The translations under genes were made by a program, and so were the position numbers. Shown here in pieces: positions 44,063 through 52,950 of a stretch of DNA of 64,000 nt (its first letter is position 1; each line of letters opens with the position of its first letter). Source of the stretch: Palsa-504 sp963847965 (GTDB lineage: Bacteria > Actinomycetota > Actinomycetes > Streptosporangiales > Streptosporangiaceae); the NCBI GenBank assembly GCA_963847965.1, contig CAWKCG010000012.1, positions 204,339 through 268,338 on the forward strand. Reading direction: 5' to 3'. The notes beneath the pieces are model-generated. The model did not search any database. It was not told the origin of the DNA and worked only from the letters and a program-made list of their open reading frames with translations.

Positions 44063-45439
44063 TCAGGTCGGGGGGGCGACGGCGGCGGTGGCAGCAGCAG
44101 CAGCAGCGGCGAGGACCGCGCCGACCAGGCGGCGGTCCTCGTCCGGCGATACCGAACGCAGGTCAAGCAGCAGCCGGCCACCCTCCAGGCGCCCGACGAC
44201 GGCGGGGAACTCGCCGTGCGAGGTGCGGGCCACCAAACGCAGCGGGGCGGCCAGCGACTCCGGCAGGCTGACCGCCGCGCTGGGCAGCGGCACTCCTGGC
44301 GCCCCGCCGCCGCCGACGGCGGCCTCGGAAGGCACCACCCTGGCGTCGAGGTGGGCTGCGTGGAGCAGTACCACCGCTCGTTCGGCCCGCTGGAAGAGGG
44401 AAGCGGGGTCGGCGGCCAGCGCGGCGGCCACCGGCGGTACCGGTCCGGCGAGGGTCGCCTCCAGGGCGGCGAGGGCGAGCTTGTCGACGCGGAGCGCGCG
44501 GGCGAGCGGATGGCGGGTCAGCCGGCGCACCAGGTCGGAGCGGCCGAACACCAGGCCGGCCTGCGGGCCGCCGAGCAGCTTGTCGCCGCTGGCGGTGACC
44601 AGGGCCGCGCCGTCCCGCAGCCCTGCGGTGGCGCTGGGCTCGCCGGGCAGCAGCGGGTGCGGGGCGAGCAGCCCGGAGCCGATGTCGAGCACGACGGGGA
44701 CCCCGTGGGTCTCCCCCAGCTCGGCCAGCTCGGGGACGCCCACGGCGGCGGTGAAGCCCTCGATGCGGAAGTTGGACGGGTGCACCTTGAGGATGAACGC
44801 GGTCCGCGGTCCAGCCGCCTCGGCGTAGTCGGCGGGCGTCGTCCGGTTGGTGGTGCCGACCTCGCGCAGCCTCGCACCGGTGCTGGCCAGCAGGTCGGGC
44901 AGCCGGAACCGGTCGCCGATCTCGATGAGCTCACCCCGGCTGACGACGATCTCGGGGGCGTCGGGGCTGGTCAGCGCGGTCGCCGCGAGGACCAGGGCGG
45001 CGGCGTTGTTGTTGACGACGGCCACCGCCTCGGCGGCGGGGACGGCTCGGGCCAGCGCGTCAAGCGCGGCCGCGCCGCGACGGCGGGCACGGGAGCCGGT
45101 CGCGAGGTCGAATTCCAGGTCGCAGTTGCCCGCCGCGGCCGCGATCGCGTCCACCGCCGCCGCCGACAGCGGCGCGCGGCCCAGGTTGGTGTGCACGAGG
45201 ATCCCGGTGGCGTTGATCACCGGGGTCAGCGCGGCGGCGTGGGCGGGCAGTTCGGCGACGGCCGCGTCCGCCACCTCGTCCGGTGTGATCTGCCCGTCAC
45301 GGGCCCGCTGCTGCGCGCGGCTCACGGCGGCCTTGACCAGGGCGCGGCCCAGCCGGCGTTCCGCGGCGGCGAGCCGGGGATCGGCTAGCAGCAGGTCAGT
45401 GCGCGGCACGAGGCGCCTGGTGTCCACGTCGCGAACCAT
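44063..45439 (-). CDS. selA: L-seryl-tRNA(Sec) selenium transferase SelA
   Basis: SelA converts Ser-tRNA(Sec) to Sec-tRNA(Sec) using selenophosphate. The 458-residue PLP enzyme contains INATGILVHTNLGRAPLS, FDLATGSRARR, the PLP lysine in VTASGDKLLGGPQAGLVFG and LDIGSGLLAPHPLL. The N-terminus (RLVPRTDLLLADPRL) is the tRNA-contacting domain. The C-terminus is an alanine run encoded by CTG/GCC-type repeats. It leads the selA-selB-membrane protein operon. selD, needed for selenophosphate, is not in the window. Confidence 0.96.
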   Translation of the reverse strand: MVRDVDTRRLVPRTDLLLADPRLAAAERRLGRALVKAAVSRAQQRARDGQITPDEVADAAVAELPAHAAALTPVINATGILVHTNLGRAPLSAAAVDAIAAAAGNCDLEFDLATGSRARRRGAAALDALARAVPAAEAVAVVNNNAAALVLAATALTSPDAPEIVVSRGELIEIGDRFRLPDLLASTGARLREVGTTNRTTPADYAEAAGPRTAFILKVHPSNFRIEGFTAAVGVPELAELGETHGVPVVLDIGSGLLAPHPLLPGEPSATAGLRDGAALVTASGDKLLGGPQAGLVFGRSDLVRRLTRHPLARALRVDKLALAALEATLAGPVPPVAAALAADPASLFQRAERAVVLLHAAHLDARVVPSEAAVGGGGAPGVPLPSAAVSLPESLAAPLRLVARTSHGEFPAVVGRLEGGRLLLDLRSVSPDEDRRLVGAVLAAAAAAATAAVAPPT

Positions 45440-45537
45440 ACCCCCGGCGGCGGAATACTACCTGCCGCTCCGGGTAGGGGGCCTACGGTCAGGCTTGCCC
45501 ACTACACATATCGGTACTCACTCGGGAAGTGATAGGC

Positions 45538-46182
45538 ATGGCCGGGATGCTGCAAATGCGGCGCAGCCGCGGAGCAGCCAGCGGTTTCCTGCTGGTCCTG
45601 CTCGGGATCTGGGGCGCGATCATCCCCTTCATCGGGCCGTATTTCCATTACGCCTACACGCCGGACACCACCTGGACCTACAACACGGCGCGGCTGTGGC
45701 TGGAGATCCTGCCGGGCGCGGCGGTATTCCTCGGCGGCGTCCTGCTGATCATCGCGACCGGCAGGCACATCGCGCTGTTCGGCGCGATCCTGGCCGCGGC
45801 GGGCGGGGCGTGGTTCGCCCTGGGCACCGTGCTCAGCCCGCTGTGGAGCACCGGCCACGTCGTCCTCGGCGGGACGCCGGTCGCGACCACCACGCTTACG
45901 CGGGTGGTGGAGCAGGTCGGCTTCTTCACCGGGCTCGGCGTGGCCGTGGTGCTCGTGGCGGGCGTGGCGCTCGGCCGGATCAGCGCCGTGTCGCCTGGGC
46001 TCAGGGAAGTCGGGGCCACTGGCCCCGTCGGCACCGTGCCCCTGGCGACACTGAGACGGTTCCGGTCGTCCGCGTCGGCCGGGCCGAGGACACCGAGACC
46101 ACGGCTAAGGCTCGCCCTCGGACTGCTCTCCGGCCGACGGGGCCCAGGCCGTCGCGACTGGCACGGCACCCGAGCCAGCTAG
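45538..46182 (+). CDS. Four-helix membrane protein of unknown function
   Basis: The ~214-residue protein has four hydrophobic helices in its first 150 residues (GFLLVLLGIWGAIIPFIGPYF; LEILPGAAVFLGGVLLIIAT; ALFGAILAAAGGAWFALGTVL; VGFFTGLGVAVVLVAGVAL). The ~55-residue C-terminus is Arg-rich and has poor third-position GC. The alternative frame from about 46045 (DTETVPVVRVGRAEDTETTA) looks more protein-like, so a frameshift near there is possible. The start is ATG 45538 with GGGAAG upstream. It diverges from selA. Confidence 0.7.
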   Translation: MAGMLQMRRSRGAASGFLLVLLGIWGAIIPFIGPYFHYAYTPDTTWTYNTARLWLEILPGAAVFLGGVLLIIATGRHIALFGAILAAAGGAWFALGTVLSPLWSTGHVVLGGTPVATTTLTRVVEQVGFFTGLGVAVVLVAGVALGRISAVSPGLREVGATGPVGTVPLATLRRFRSSASAGPRTPRPRLRLALGLLSGRRGPGRRDWHGTRAS

Positions 46183-46210
46183 GATCGCCCCTGACGAAGG
46201 GACAACTCGG

Positions 46211-47599
46211 GTGCGGGCAGAGCCAGCCGCGGCCGCCGAGGTGACGGCGGTCGCGGGGAAGCGGCGTGACGGCGCGCGATGGCTGCTGCCCGCCTGCGCC
46301 GCCGCCCTGGCCGTGGTGCTGGCCGTCTACCTCGCGGACCTGATCACCCACCTGTCGGTGATGGCCGCGATGCGGGACCTGGTCGTGTACCGGGAGGGCG
46401 GTCTGATCGTCCGGCACGTCTCCCCCGCCTATAACAGCCACCTGGCCTCGCCGCTGTACGACTGGACCGGCCAGCACGGCGTCCAGTTCACCTACCCGCC
46501 GTTCGCCGCGGTGATCTTCGCGGTCGCGTCGGTGCTGCCGTGGACGGTGCTGCGCTGGGCGATGACCCTGGCCAGCCTGGCCGCCCTCGGATTGTCGCAG
46601 TGGCTGACGTTCGGCGCGCTCGGGTACCGCGACCGCCCGACCGTAAGGCTCGCCGCGACGCTCGGCCTTTCCGCGCTGGCGCTGGCCACCGAACCGGTGC
46701 AGCAGACGCTCGCCCTCGGCCAGGTCAACCTGCTGCTGATGCTGCTCGTCGTGGCGGACCTGCTGACCGGCGGAGCGGCAGGCGGCCCTGTCGACGCGCC
46801 AGGGGGCCGAACGCGCTGGTGGCACGGCATCGGGATAGGCATCGCGGCCGGGGTGAAGCTGACCCCGCTGATCTTCATCCCGTACTTGCTGCTCATCCGC
46901 AGGTACCGGCAGGCCGCCACGGCATCGGCGGTGTTCGCGGCGACCGTCGCGCTCGGGTACGCGATCCTGCCCCGCGACTCTGGCACCTACTGGGCCGACG
47001 GGCTGGTCTTGCGGGCCGACAGGATCGTGTTCCTCGGCACCCGGGGCAACCAGTCGCTGAACGGCGTGCTGATCAGGCTGGCGGGCAGCGTGACGGGCGG
47101 GACCGCGCCCTGGATCGCGGCGGCCGCCCTGGTCGTGATCATCGGGCTGATCAGCGCCGCCCTGCTTTATCGCGCCGGGTACCCGGTGCCCGCGATGCTG
47201 GCCTGCGCGCTGACCGGGCTGCTCGTCTCGCCGCTGAGCTGGGATCACCACTGGGTCTGGGTGGCGCCGGGCCTGGCCCTGCTGGCTCACCTGGGCGCGC
47301 AGGCCCGCGGCGCGGTCCGCGCCGGGTGGTGGGCGGCCGCGGGCGTCCTGTTCGTCGTGTTCGGCGCCTGGCCGCAGTTCTGGGATCTCGCGCAGGCCGG
47401 GCTGACTCCGGCCGGCCTGTTCTGGTACGGGCCGGCCACCTACTTCGCCCGGGGCGACCAGCCTTGGTACCACGAATTCCACTGGCACGGGCTGCAGATC
47501 CTGGCGGGCAATAGCCTCGTGCTGGCCGGGCTGGCCGTGCTGGCGCTCCTGGTCGTAGCCGCGGTCCGGGTCCGGCATCGGGCGGCACTACGTGGGTGA
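46211..47599 (+). CDS. GT87/DUF2029 polyprenyl-phosphate mannosyltransferase-like membrane protein
   Basis: The 462-residue protein has about ten transmembrane helices and the GT87 (DUF2029) features: YREGGLIVRHVSPAYNSH...LYDW...QFTYPPFAAVIFA near the start, the first extracytoplasmic loop with the Asp/Glu-like catalytic region, and LSWDHHWVWVAPGLALL. Mycobacterial relatives (PimE and others) add alpha-1,2-mannose from polyprenyl-phosphate-mannose to phosphatidylinositol mannosides, lipoglycans or arabinan. GTG start 46211. It overlaps the PCMT-like gene by 8 bp, indicating a shared transcript. Confidence 0.85.
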   Translation: MRAEPAAAAEVTAVAGKRRDGARWLLPACAAALAVVLAVYLADLITHLSVMAAMRDLVVYREGGLIVRHVSPAYNSHLASPLYDWTGQHGVQFTYPPFAAVIFAVASVLPWTVLRWAMTLASLAALGLSQWLTFGALGYRDRPTVRLAATLGLSALALATEPVQQTLALGQVNLLLMLLVVADLLTGGAAGGPVDAPGGRTRWWHGIGIGIAAGVKLTPLIFIPYLLLIRRYRQAATASAVFAATVALGYAILPRDSGTYWADGLVLRADRIVFLGTRGNQSLNGVLIRLAGSVTGGTAPWIAAAALVVIIGLISAALLYRAGYPVPAMLACALTGLLVSPLSWDHHWVWVAPGLALLAHLGAQARGAVRAGWWAAAGVLFVVFGAWPQFWDLAQAGLTPAGLFWYGPATYFARGDQPWYHEFHWHGLQILAGNSLVLAGLAVLALLVVAAVRVRHRAALRG

Positions 47600-48893
47600 T
47601 GAGCTCACGCGGATGCGGGAGCAGCTGGCCGCGCGGGTCATCGCGGCCAACGAGATCGGCGGTGAGCGGATCGCCGCGGCGCTGCGGGACGTGCCGCGGC
47701 ACCTGTTCCTGCCGGAACTGCGGCCCGAGCTGGCCTACACCGACGAGGCCATCGTGACCAAGCGCGACGAGTCTGGCCGGCCGGTCAGCTCGTCGTCGCA
47801 GCCCGCCATGATGGCGATCATGCTGCACCAGCTGGACCTGGCCCCGGGTCAGCGGGTGCTCGAGATCGGCGCGGGAACCGGCTACAACGCCGCGCTCATG
47901 AGGCACGTCGTCGGCGGTTCCGGCCAGGTGACCAGCGTCGATATCGACGGGGAACTCGTCGAGAAGGCCCGCGCCCACCTCGCGAGCGCCGGGTACCCCG
48001 ACGTCACCGTGCTCAGCGCGGACGGCGCCGCGGGGTGCTCGGCGTACGCGCCCTACGACCGGATCATCGCCACCGTCGGCGTCAGCGACCTCGCCCCCGC
48101 GTGGCTGGACCAGGCCGTGCCCGGCGCCAGGATCGTCGTGCCGCTCGACGTGCGCGGCACCCAGGTCTGCGTCGCGTTCGCGCGCGCCGGCGACGGGCAC
48201 TGGACCAGCCGGTCGCTCGCGCCCTGCGGGTTCATGCGGATGCGCGGTTCGCTCGCGGGACCGGAACGCGTCGTGACGCTCGCGCCCGGGCTGTACGTCA
48301 CGCTGCCCGACGGCGCGATGCAGCCCGGCGGGCAGGAGGTCGACGGCGAGGCGCTGGCCGCCGTCATGGCCGGGCCGCCCGTGCCGCACCAGACCGGGGT
48401 CAGCGCCGGGCCCGCCGAGGTCTTCTGGGAGCTGGGCCTCTGGCTGGGCACCCGGGAGCCGCGCGCCTGCCGGGTCGACGAGGAAGGGCCCGCCGACCCG
48501 TCCCGGCTCGGGCACGCGCCGCTGCGCGGCCGGGGCTGGCGCGCCACCGTCGGGATCCTGGAATCGGGCAGCATCGCGGTGCTCAACGCCTCCGCCGGGC
48601 CACCGGATCCGGCCGCGCCCGCGCAACCGCCCGGTCCGGCGGCAGCCGCACCGCCGGCGGACGAGACGGCGGGACCGCTCACGCTGGTCGCCGCCGGGTT
48701 CGGCCCCGGCGCGTCCGAGCTGGCCGCTGACCTGGCCGCGCACGCCAGGGCCTGGGACGAGGCCGGCCTGCCGGGCGTCGCGGGCCTGCGCGTCGAGGCG
48801 TACCCGAGGTCGGCGGCCTTGGCACCCGTCACAGGCCGTGGCGCCCTGGTGATGGAGCGATTGTTCACCCGGTTTGTCGTCTTCCACGCGTAG
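47592..48893 (+). CDS. Protein-L-isoaspartate O-methyltransferase-like protein with long C-terminal domain
   Basis: The 433-residue protein's first ~215 residues are a PCMT fold: VPRHLFLPELRPELAYTDEAIVTK, SSSSQPAMMAIMLHQLDL, SAM motif I VLEIGAGTGYNAALM and VTSVDIDGELVEKARAHL. PCMT repairs isoaspartyl residues, but actinobacterial long forms occur as RiPP or protein-modifying methyltransferases (for example with FxLD peptides). No precursor peptide gene is visible nearby. The remaining ~200 residues are a separate domain with a Pro/Ala-rich linker. GTG start at 47592, overlapping the GT87 gene. Confidence 0.88.
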   Translation: MGDELTRMREQLAARVIAANEIGGERIAAALRDVPRHLFLPELRPELAYTDEAIVTKRDESGRPVSSSSQPAMMAIMLHQLDLAPGQRVLEIGAGTGYNAALMRHVVGGSGQVTSVDIDGELVEKARAHLASAGYPDVTVLSADGAAGCSAYAPYDRIIATVGVSDLAPAWLDQAVPGARIVVPLDVRGTQVCVAFARAGDGHWTSRSLAPCGFMRMRGSLAGPERVVTLAPGLYVTLPDGAMQPGGQEVDGEALAAVMAGPPVPHQTGVSAGPAEVFWELGLWLGTREPRACRVDEEGPADPSRLGHAPLRGRGWRATVGILESGSIAVLNASAGPPDPAAPAQPPGPAAAAPPADETAGPLTLVAAGFGPGASELAADLAAHARAWDEAGLPGVAGLRVEAYPRSAALAPVTGRGALVMERLFTRFVVFHA

Positions 48894-48903
48894 CCTTGGA
48901 GCC

Positions 48904-49542
48904 GTGACGAATAGCCCGGACGAGCACCTGGAGACCGAGCAGAAGTACGAGGCCGACGCGGATTTCGTCCTACCCGATTTCGGCGGCCTCGCGGGCGTCA
49001 AGGCGGCGATGCCGCGCCGGTACTACCTGAGCGCGACCTACTTCGACACCGACGACCTTGACCTCATCAAGAACCGGATCACGCTGCGCCGGCGGGCAGG
49101 CGGCACCGACGAGGGCTGGCACCTCAAGCGCCAGGTGCGGAAGGACACCCGGCAGGAGCTGCATCTGCCGCTCGGCGGCGAGGGCGCGGCGTCAGACCCG
49201 GGGACCGTGCCGGCCACGCTGGCCGCGCAGGTGGAGGACATCACGGCAGGCAAGAGCCTGCGCCCCATCGCCATCCTCGATACCGAACGAACGGTGGTGC
49301 CCCTGACCAGCAAGGCGGGCAAGCCCCTGGCGGAGGTCGCCGACGATCGCGTGACGGCCACGAGGCTCGGCGAACTGAGTGACGAACCGCTGACCTGGCG
49401 CGAGATCGAGGTCGAGGTCGCCGAGGCGGACAGCCCTGAGGGACCGGGTTTGCTCGAAGCGGTCGGCCAGCTGCTGCGCGGCGCAGGGGCGAGACGGTCA
49501 CCGTCGGCGTCGAAACTCGGGCGGCTGCTCGGTACCGGCTGA
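48904..49542 (+). CDS. CYTH domain protein
   Basis: A 212-residue protein from the GTG at 48904. The N-terminal ETEQK is the ExExK signature of CYTH (CyaB/thiamine triphosphatase) tunnel phosphatases, followed by YLSATYFDTDDLDL, ITLRRRAGGTDEGWHLKRQVR and WREIEVEV, the alternating charged strands that line the tunnel and bind triphosphate and metal. Substrates include inorganic triphosphate, thiamine triphosphate or adenylate cyclase chemistry; the sequence does not decide which. An in-frame start 30 bp upstream overlaps the preceding gene. Confidence 0.9.
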   Translation: MTNSPDEHLETEQKYEADADFVLPDFGGLAGVKAAMPRRYYLSATYFDTDDLDLIKNRITLRRRAGGTDEGWHLKRQVRKDTRQELHLPLGGEGAASDPGTVPATLAAQVEDITAGKSLRPIAILDTERTVVPLTSKAGKPLAEVADDRVTATRLGELSDEPLTWREIEVEVAEADSPEGPGLLEAVGQLLRGAGARRSPSASKLGRLLGTG

Positions 49543-49549
49543 GCCGGGG

Positions 49550-49571
49550 TTCAGAGCCGATTCATAGCTGA
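49550..49571 (+). promoter_or_regulatory. PhoP-type direct repeat before the response regulator gene
   Basis: TTCAGAGCCGA is followed immediately by TTCATAGCTGA. The 7-bp half sites TCAGAGC and TCATAGC with 4-bp spacing match the M. tuberculosis PhoP consensus TCACAGC-N4-TCACAGC with one mismatch each. The site lies 83 bp upstream of the regulator start, consistent with autoregulation. Confidence 0.6.
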
Positions 49572-49653
49572 TCCTGACCTGGTCGTTATATCGGTCGCGT
49601 GAACTTGAGCTAGATACCTGGCGCATCCGATCACGACGAGCGAGCCTACGATC

Positions 49654-50442
49654 ATGGAAAATTACAGCCTGGCCACGGGGGTCCCCGTGCCTTCTGGGCA
49701 GGGCGGCAGCGCGCCGGGCACCGTGCGTGACGCCGACGGCCAGCGAGCGGACCGAACCCCGGCGCGCGTCCTCGTCGTCGACGACGAGCCGAGCCTTGCC
49801 GAACTACTGTCGAGCGTGCTCCGGTACGAGGGCTGGAGCGTCCGCACCGCGGGCACGGGCGCCGACGCGGTGCGGACCGCGCGCGAGTTCCGCCCCGACG
49901 CGGTGGTGCTCGACATCATGCTTCCCGACTTCAGCGGCCTTGAGGTCATGCGCCTGCTCCGGGCGGAGATACCGCAGGTATGCGTGCTGTTCCTGACCGC
50001 CAGGGACGCCGTGGAGGACCGCGTGGCGGGCATCACCGCGGGCGGCGATGACTACGTCACCAAGCCGTTCAGCCTGGAGGAAGTCCTGGCCCGGCTGCGC
50101 GGGCTGCTGCGCCGCGCGCGCCTGACCCGCGTCCACACCGAAGGGTCGCTCGCCGTCGGCGACCTGACCATGGACGAGGACGCTCGCGAGGTCCGCAGGG
50201 GCGGCGAGCTCATCGACCTGACCGCGACCGAGTTCGAGCTGCTCAGGTTCATGATGCGGAACCCCAGGCGGGTGCTGTCCAAGGCGCAGATCCTGGACCG
50301 GGTCTGGAACTACGACTTCGGCGGGCAGGCGCACGTCGTCGAGCTGTACATCAGCTACCTGCGCAAGAAGATCGACGTCGGCCGGTCGCCGCTCATCCAC
50401 ACGGTCCGCGGCGTCGGCTACGTCCTGAAACCGGCAGGCTGA
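49654..50442 (+). CDS. OmpR/PhoB-family response regulator (PhoP-like)
   Basis: The 262-residue protein has a receiver domain VLVVDDEPSLAELLSSVLR with the phosphoacceptor Asp in AVVLDIMLPDFSGLEVM and the conserved Lys in DDYVTKPFSLEEVLARL, then a winged-helix output domain (SLAVGDLTMDEDAREVRRGGELIDLTATEFELL...VSYLRKKID-like...HTVRGVGYVL). The first ~30 residues are a non-conserved extension. The partner histidine kinase gene overlaps by 1 bp. The sequence is closest in feel to mycobacterial PhoP, and a PhoP-type box lies upstream. Confidence 0.94.
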   Translation: MENYSLATGVPVPSGQGGSAPGTVRDADGQRADRTPARVLVVDDEPSLAELLSSVLRYEGWSVRTAGTGADAVRTAREFRPDAVVLDIMLPDFSGLEVMRLLRAEIPQVCVLFLTARDAVEDRVAGITAGGDDYVTKPFSLEEVLARLRGLLRRARLTRVHTEGSLAVGDLTMDEDAREVRRGGELIDLTATEFELLRFMMRNPRRVLSKAQILDRVWNYDFGGQAHVVELYISYLRKKIDVGRSPLIHTVRGVGYVLKPAG

Positions 50443-52195
50443 TGTCCCCGAGCGGGCTGGTCCGGCGGCTGGGCGGCCTGATCTCGCTCCGGACCCTGAG
50501 CGGCAAGCTCATCGTCGGCTTGTTCGTCCTGTTCGGGCTGGCCAGCGCGGCGGTCAGCCTGGTCACCGCGCAGTCGCTGAAGAGTACGCTGACGTCCTCG
50601 CTGGACGGGCAGCTCCAGGCGGCCACGAATACCTGGCTCAGCTGCGTGAACACCGTCTACCACGACAGCTACGACGGCCATAACGGGCCGCCGGGCCATG
50701 GTCCGGGCGCCGGGGGGCAGGCGGGCCTGACCGCGGACGCCGGCCAGGCCGGCCAGGGCGCCAGGGCGGCCAGCAGGATGGCTTCGACAGCTGCAGCGGC
50801 GTGGGCCAGGCCCCCGGGACCTTCGAGGTCATCCTGGGCGGCCGGGGGGTCGTGTACTGGAACTACGTGCTGAAGTCGTGCACCTTGTCCGCCCCGGACA
50901 AGACCATGCTGGCGGACCTGCCCGTCCCGCCCCGCCAGGCCGCGTCGGATCCGCCGGGCCCGCACGGGCCCTCGGGGAACGGGGGGTCCGCGCCCGACGC
51001 GCAGTTCTACAGCCGGACGCTGGCTTCGGTCGGCATCACGTTCTTGTTCACCAAGGTGCCGGGCCCGGGCGGCACCGAGGTCGTCACCGGGCTGCCGATG
51101 ACCACGGTCGACGGCACCCTCGGGCACGTGGAGAACACCGAGTACCTGCTGTTCACGGCCGCGCTCCTGCTGGTCGTCGTCCTCGGCGCCGCGCTGGTCC
51201 AGCTGTCGCTCCGGCCGCTGCGCCGGGTGGCCGCCACGGCGACCCGGGTGACCGAGCTGCCGCTGGATTCCGGCGAGGTCACCCTGCCGGCCGGGGTCCC
51301 CGACACCGACCCGCGCACCGAGATCGGCCGGGTCGGCGCCGCGTTCAACCGGATGCTCCAGCACGTGGAGCGGGCTCTCGGCCGGCGCGCGGCGAGCGAG
51401 GCCAGGCTGCGCCGGTTCGCGGCCGACGCCAGCCACGAGCTGCGGACCCCGCTGGCCTCGATCCGCGGGTACGCCGAGCTGGCCCTGCGGCACCCGGGTC
51501 CGGTGCCCGAGGACGTGACGCACGCGCTCGGCCGGGTCCAGTCGGAATCGGTCCGGATGAGCGTCCTCGTCGATGACCTGCTGCTGCTGGCGCGGCTCGA
51601 CGCGGGCCGGCCGCTCGAGCTCGCGCCCGTCGACCTGTCCCGGCTGGCCATCGACGTGACCAGCGACGCGCGGGTCGCCCGCCGGGACCATCACTGGCGC
51701 CTGGACCTTCCCGGCGACCCGATCCTCGTCCGGGGCGACGAGCACCGCCTGCACCAGGTACTCGCCAACCTGACGAGCAACGCCGGCCAGCACACGCCGG
51801 CCGGCTCCACCGTCATCGTCGCGCTCACCGCCGGTGACGCGATCCCGGCTGGCGATGCGCCGGGGTCGGGGGTGGTCCGGCGGGGCGTCACGCCGCCCGG
51901 GCCGCGCGTCGAGCTGAGCATCACCGATGACGGTCCCGGCGTTCCGCCCGAACTGCTGCCGGAACTGTTCGAGCGGTTCACCCGGGCCGACACGTCGCGG
52001 GCGCGGGACGCTCGCGCCGCGGGCAAGAGCACCGGCCTCGGCCTCGCCATCGTGGACGCCGTCGTCGCCGCGCACGGCGGCAGCATCACCGTGACCAGCC
52101 GGCCGGGCCTGACCCGGTTCGCCATCGTCCTCCCCCTGCTGCCTCAGCCAGCCAGCGAGCGCGGCCCGGCGGATGCGGATGACAAACCGGACTGA
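50442..52195 (+). CDS. Sensor histidine kinase of the PhoPR-like pair, frameshift near 50771
   Basis: The N-terminus (SGKLIVGLFVLFGLASAAVSLVTA, first transmembrane helix) lies in the 50442 frame. From about 50772 the next frame continues QQDGFDSCSGVGQAPGTFEVILGGRGVVYW and the rest: second helix YLLFTAALLLVVVLGAALVQL, HAMP, H-box ADASHELRTPLASIRGY, N-box NLTSNAGQHTPAG, ITDDGPGVPPELL and GKSTGLGLAIVDAVV. Restoring one base in the 'gggcggcc' stretch gives a normal 584-residue kinase with an extracytoplasmic sensor of ~190 residues. It would phosphorylate the regulator encoded upstream. Confidence 0.88.
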
Positions 52196-52215
52196 CCGTG
52201 TGCTAGTCCTTGGTT

Positions 52216-52950
52216 ATGGACAGCGGCCAGCGGCGTCTCCTCGCGACGATGCCGCTGCACGCGATTACCTCGACCTACGGCGAGGAAGGACTGCGGGAGC
52301 GGTTCGCGCTTGAGATCGCGTCATTCCCGGAAGCGGACCGGGTCAGGCTTGAGCGGGCGCTGGACCTGGCCGGGCGGCTGCATGCCGACGACCGCAGGGA
52401 CACCGAGCCGTACGTCAACCACCTGCTGCGAGTCGCGATCAGGATCATGTCCCACTACGGCGTGCACGACGCCGACGTTATCGGCGCCGCGCTGCTGCAC
52501 GACGCCGTGGAGGATCACCCGGGGGAACTGGCGGGCCAGGGCGGGAGCGCGGAAGGCACCGGCGGCCAGGAGGGCGCGCTGGCGGTGCTGGCGGACGAGT
52601 TCGGCCCGCGGGTGGCCGAGCTTGTCGCCGCGGTGACCAACCCGCCGTACGCGCCGGGCCGCGACCGGCACGAGCAGTACCGGGAACACGTGGCGGACAG
52701 CCTGCGACGCTCGCCGTGGGCGCGGGTGATCAAGGCCTCCGACTTCACCGACAACGGCGTGGGCCTGATCCATACCACCGGCCCCCGGCTGCACAAGCTC
52801 GCGGACAAGTACGCGCCGCTGGTCCCGGTGTTGCGGGACCTCATCGCGCGGCCGGACACCCCGCTGGGCGCCGCGGCCAGGGCGCACATCCTGGCCCAAC
52901 TCGACCGGGCCGACGAGCGGTTCGCCGCCGTCCGCGGAGACGCGGACTAG
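52216..52950 (+). CDS. HD-domain hydrolase (RelA/SpoT N-terminal-like)
   Basis: The 244-residue protein has the HD metal motif in a RelA/SpoT-hydrolase setting: YVNHLLRVAIRIMSHYGVHDADVIGAALLHDAVEDHPGEL (His-Asp pair in LLHDAVED) and ALAVLADEFGPRVAELVAAVTNPP, then WARVIKASDFTDN. Such small stand-alone HD proteins (like MESH1-type hydrolases) split (p)ppGpp or other phosphorylated nucleotides. No synthetase domain is present. The start ATG at 52216 avoids the TTG just upstream. It sits directly upstream of the DNA glycosylase gene, separated by one base or less. Confidence 0.85.
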   Translation: MDSGQRRLLATMPLHAITSTYGEEGLRERFALEIASFPEADRVRLERALDLAGRLHADDRRDTEPYVNHLLRVAIRIMSHYGVHDADVIGAALLHDAVEDHPGELAGQGGSAEGTGGQEGALAVLADEFGPRVAELVAAVTNPPYAPGRDRHEQYREHVADSLRRSPWARVIKASDFTDNGVGLIHTTGPRLHKLADKYAPLVPVLRDLIARPDTPLGAAARAHILAQLDRADERFAAVRGDAD

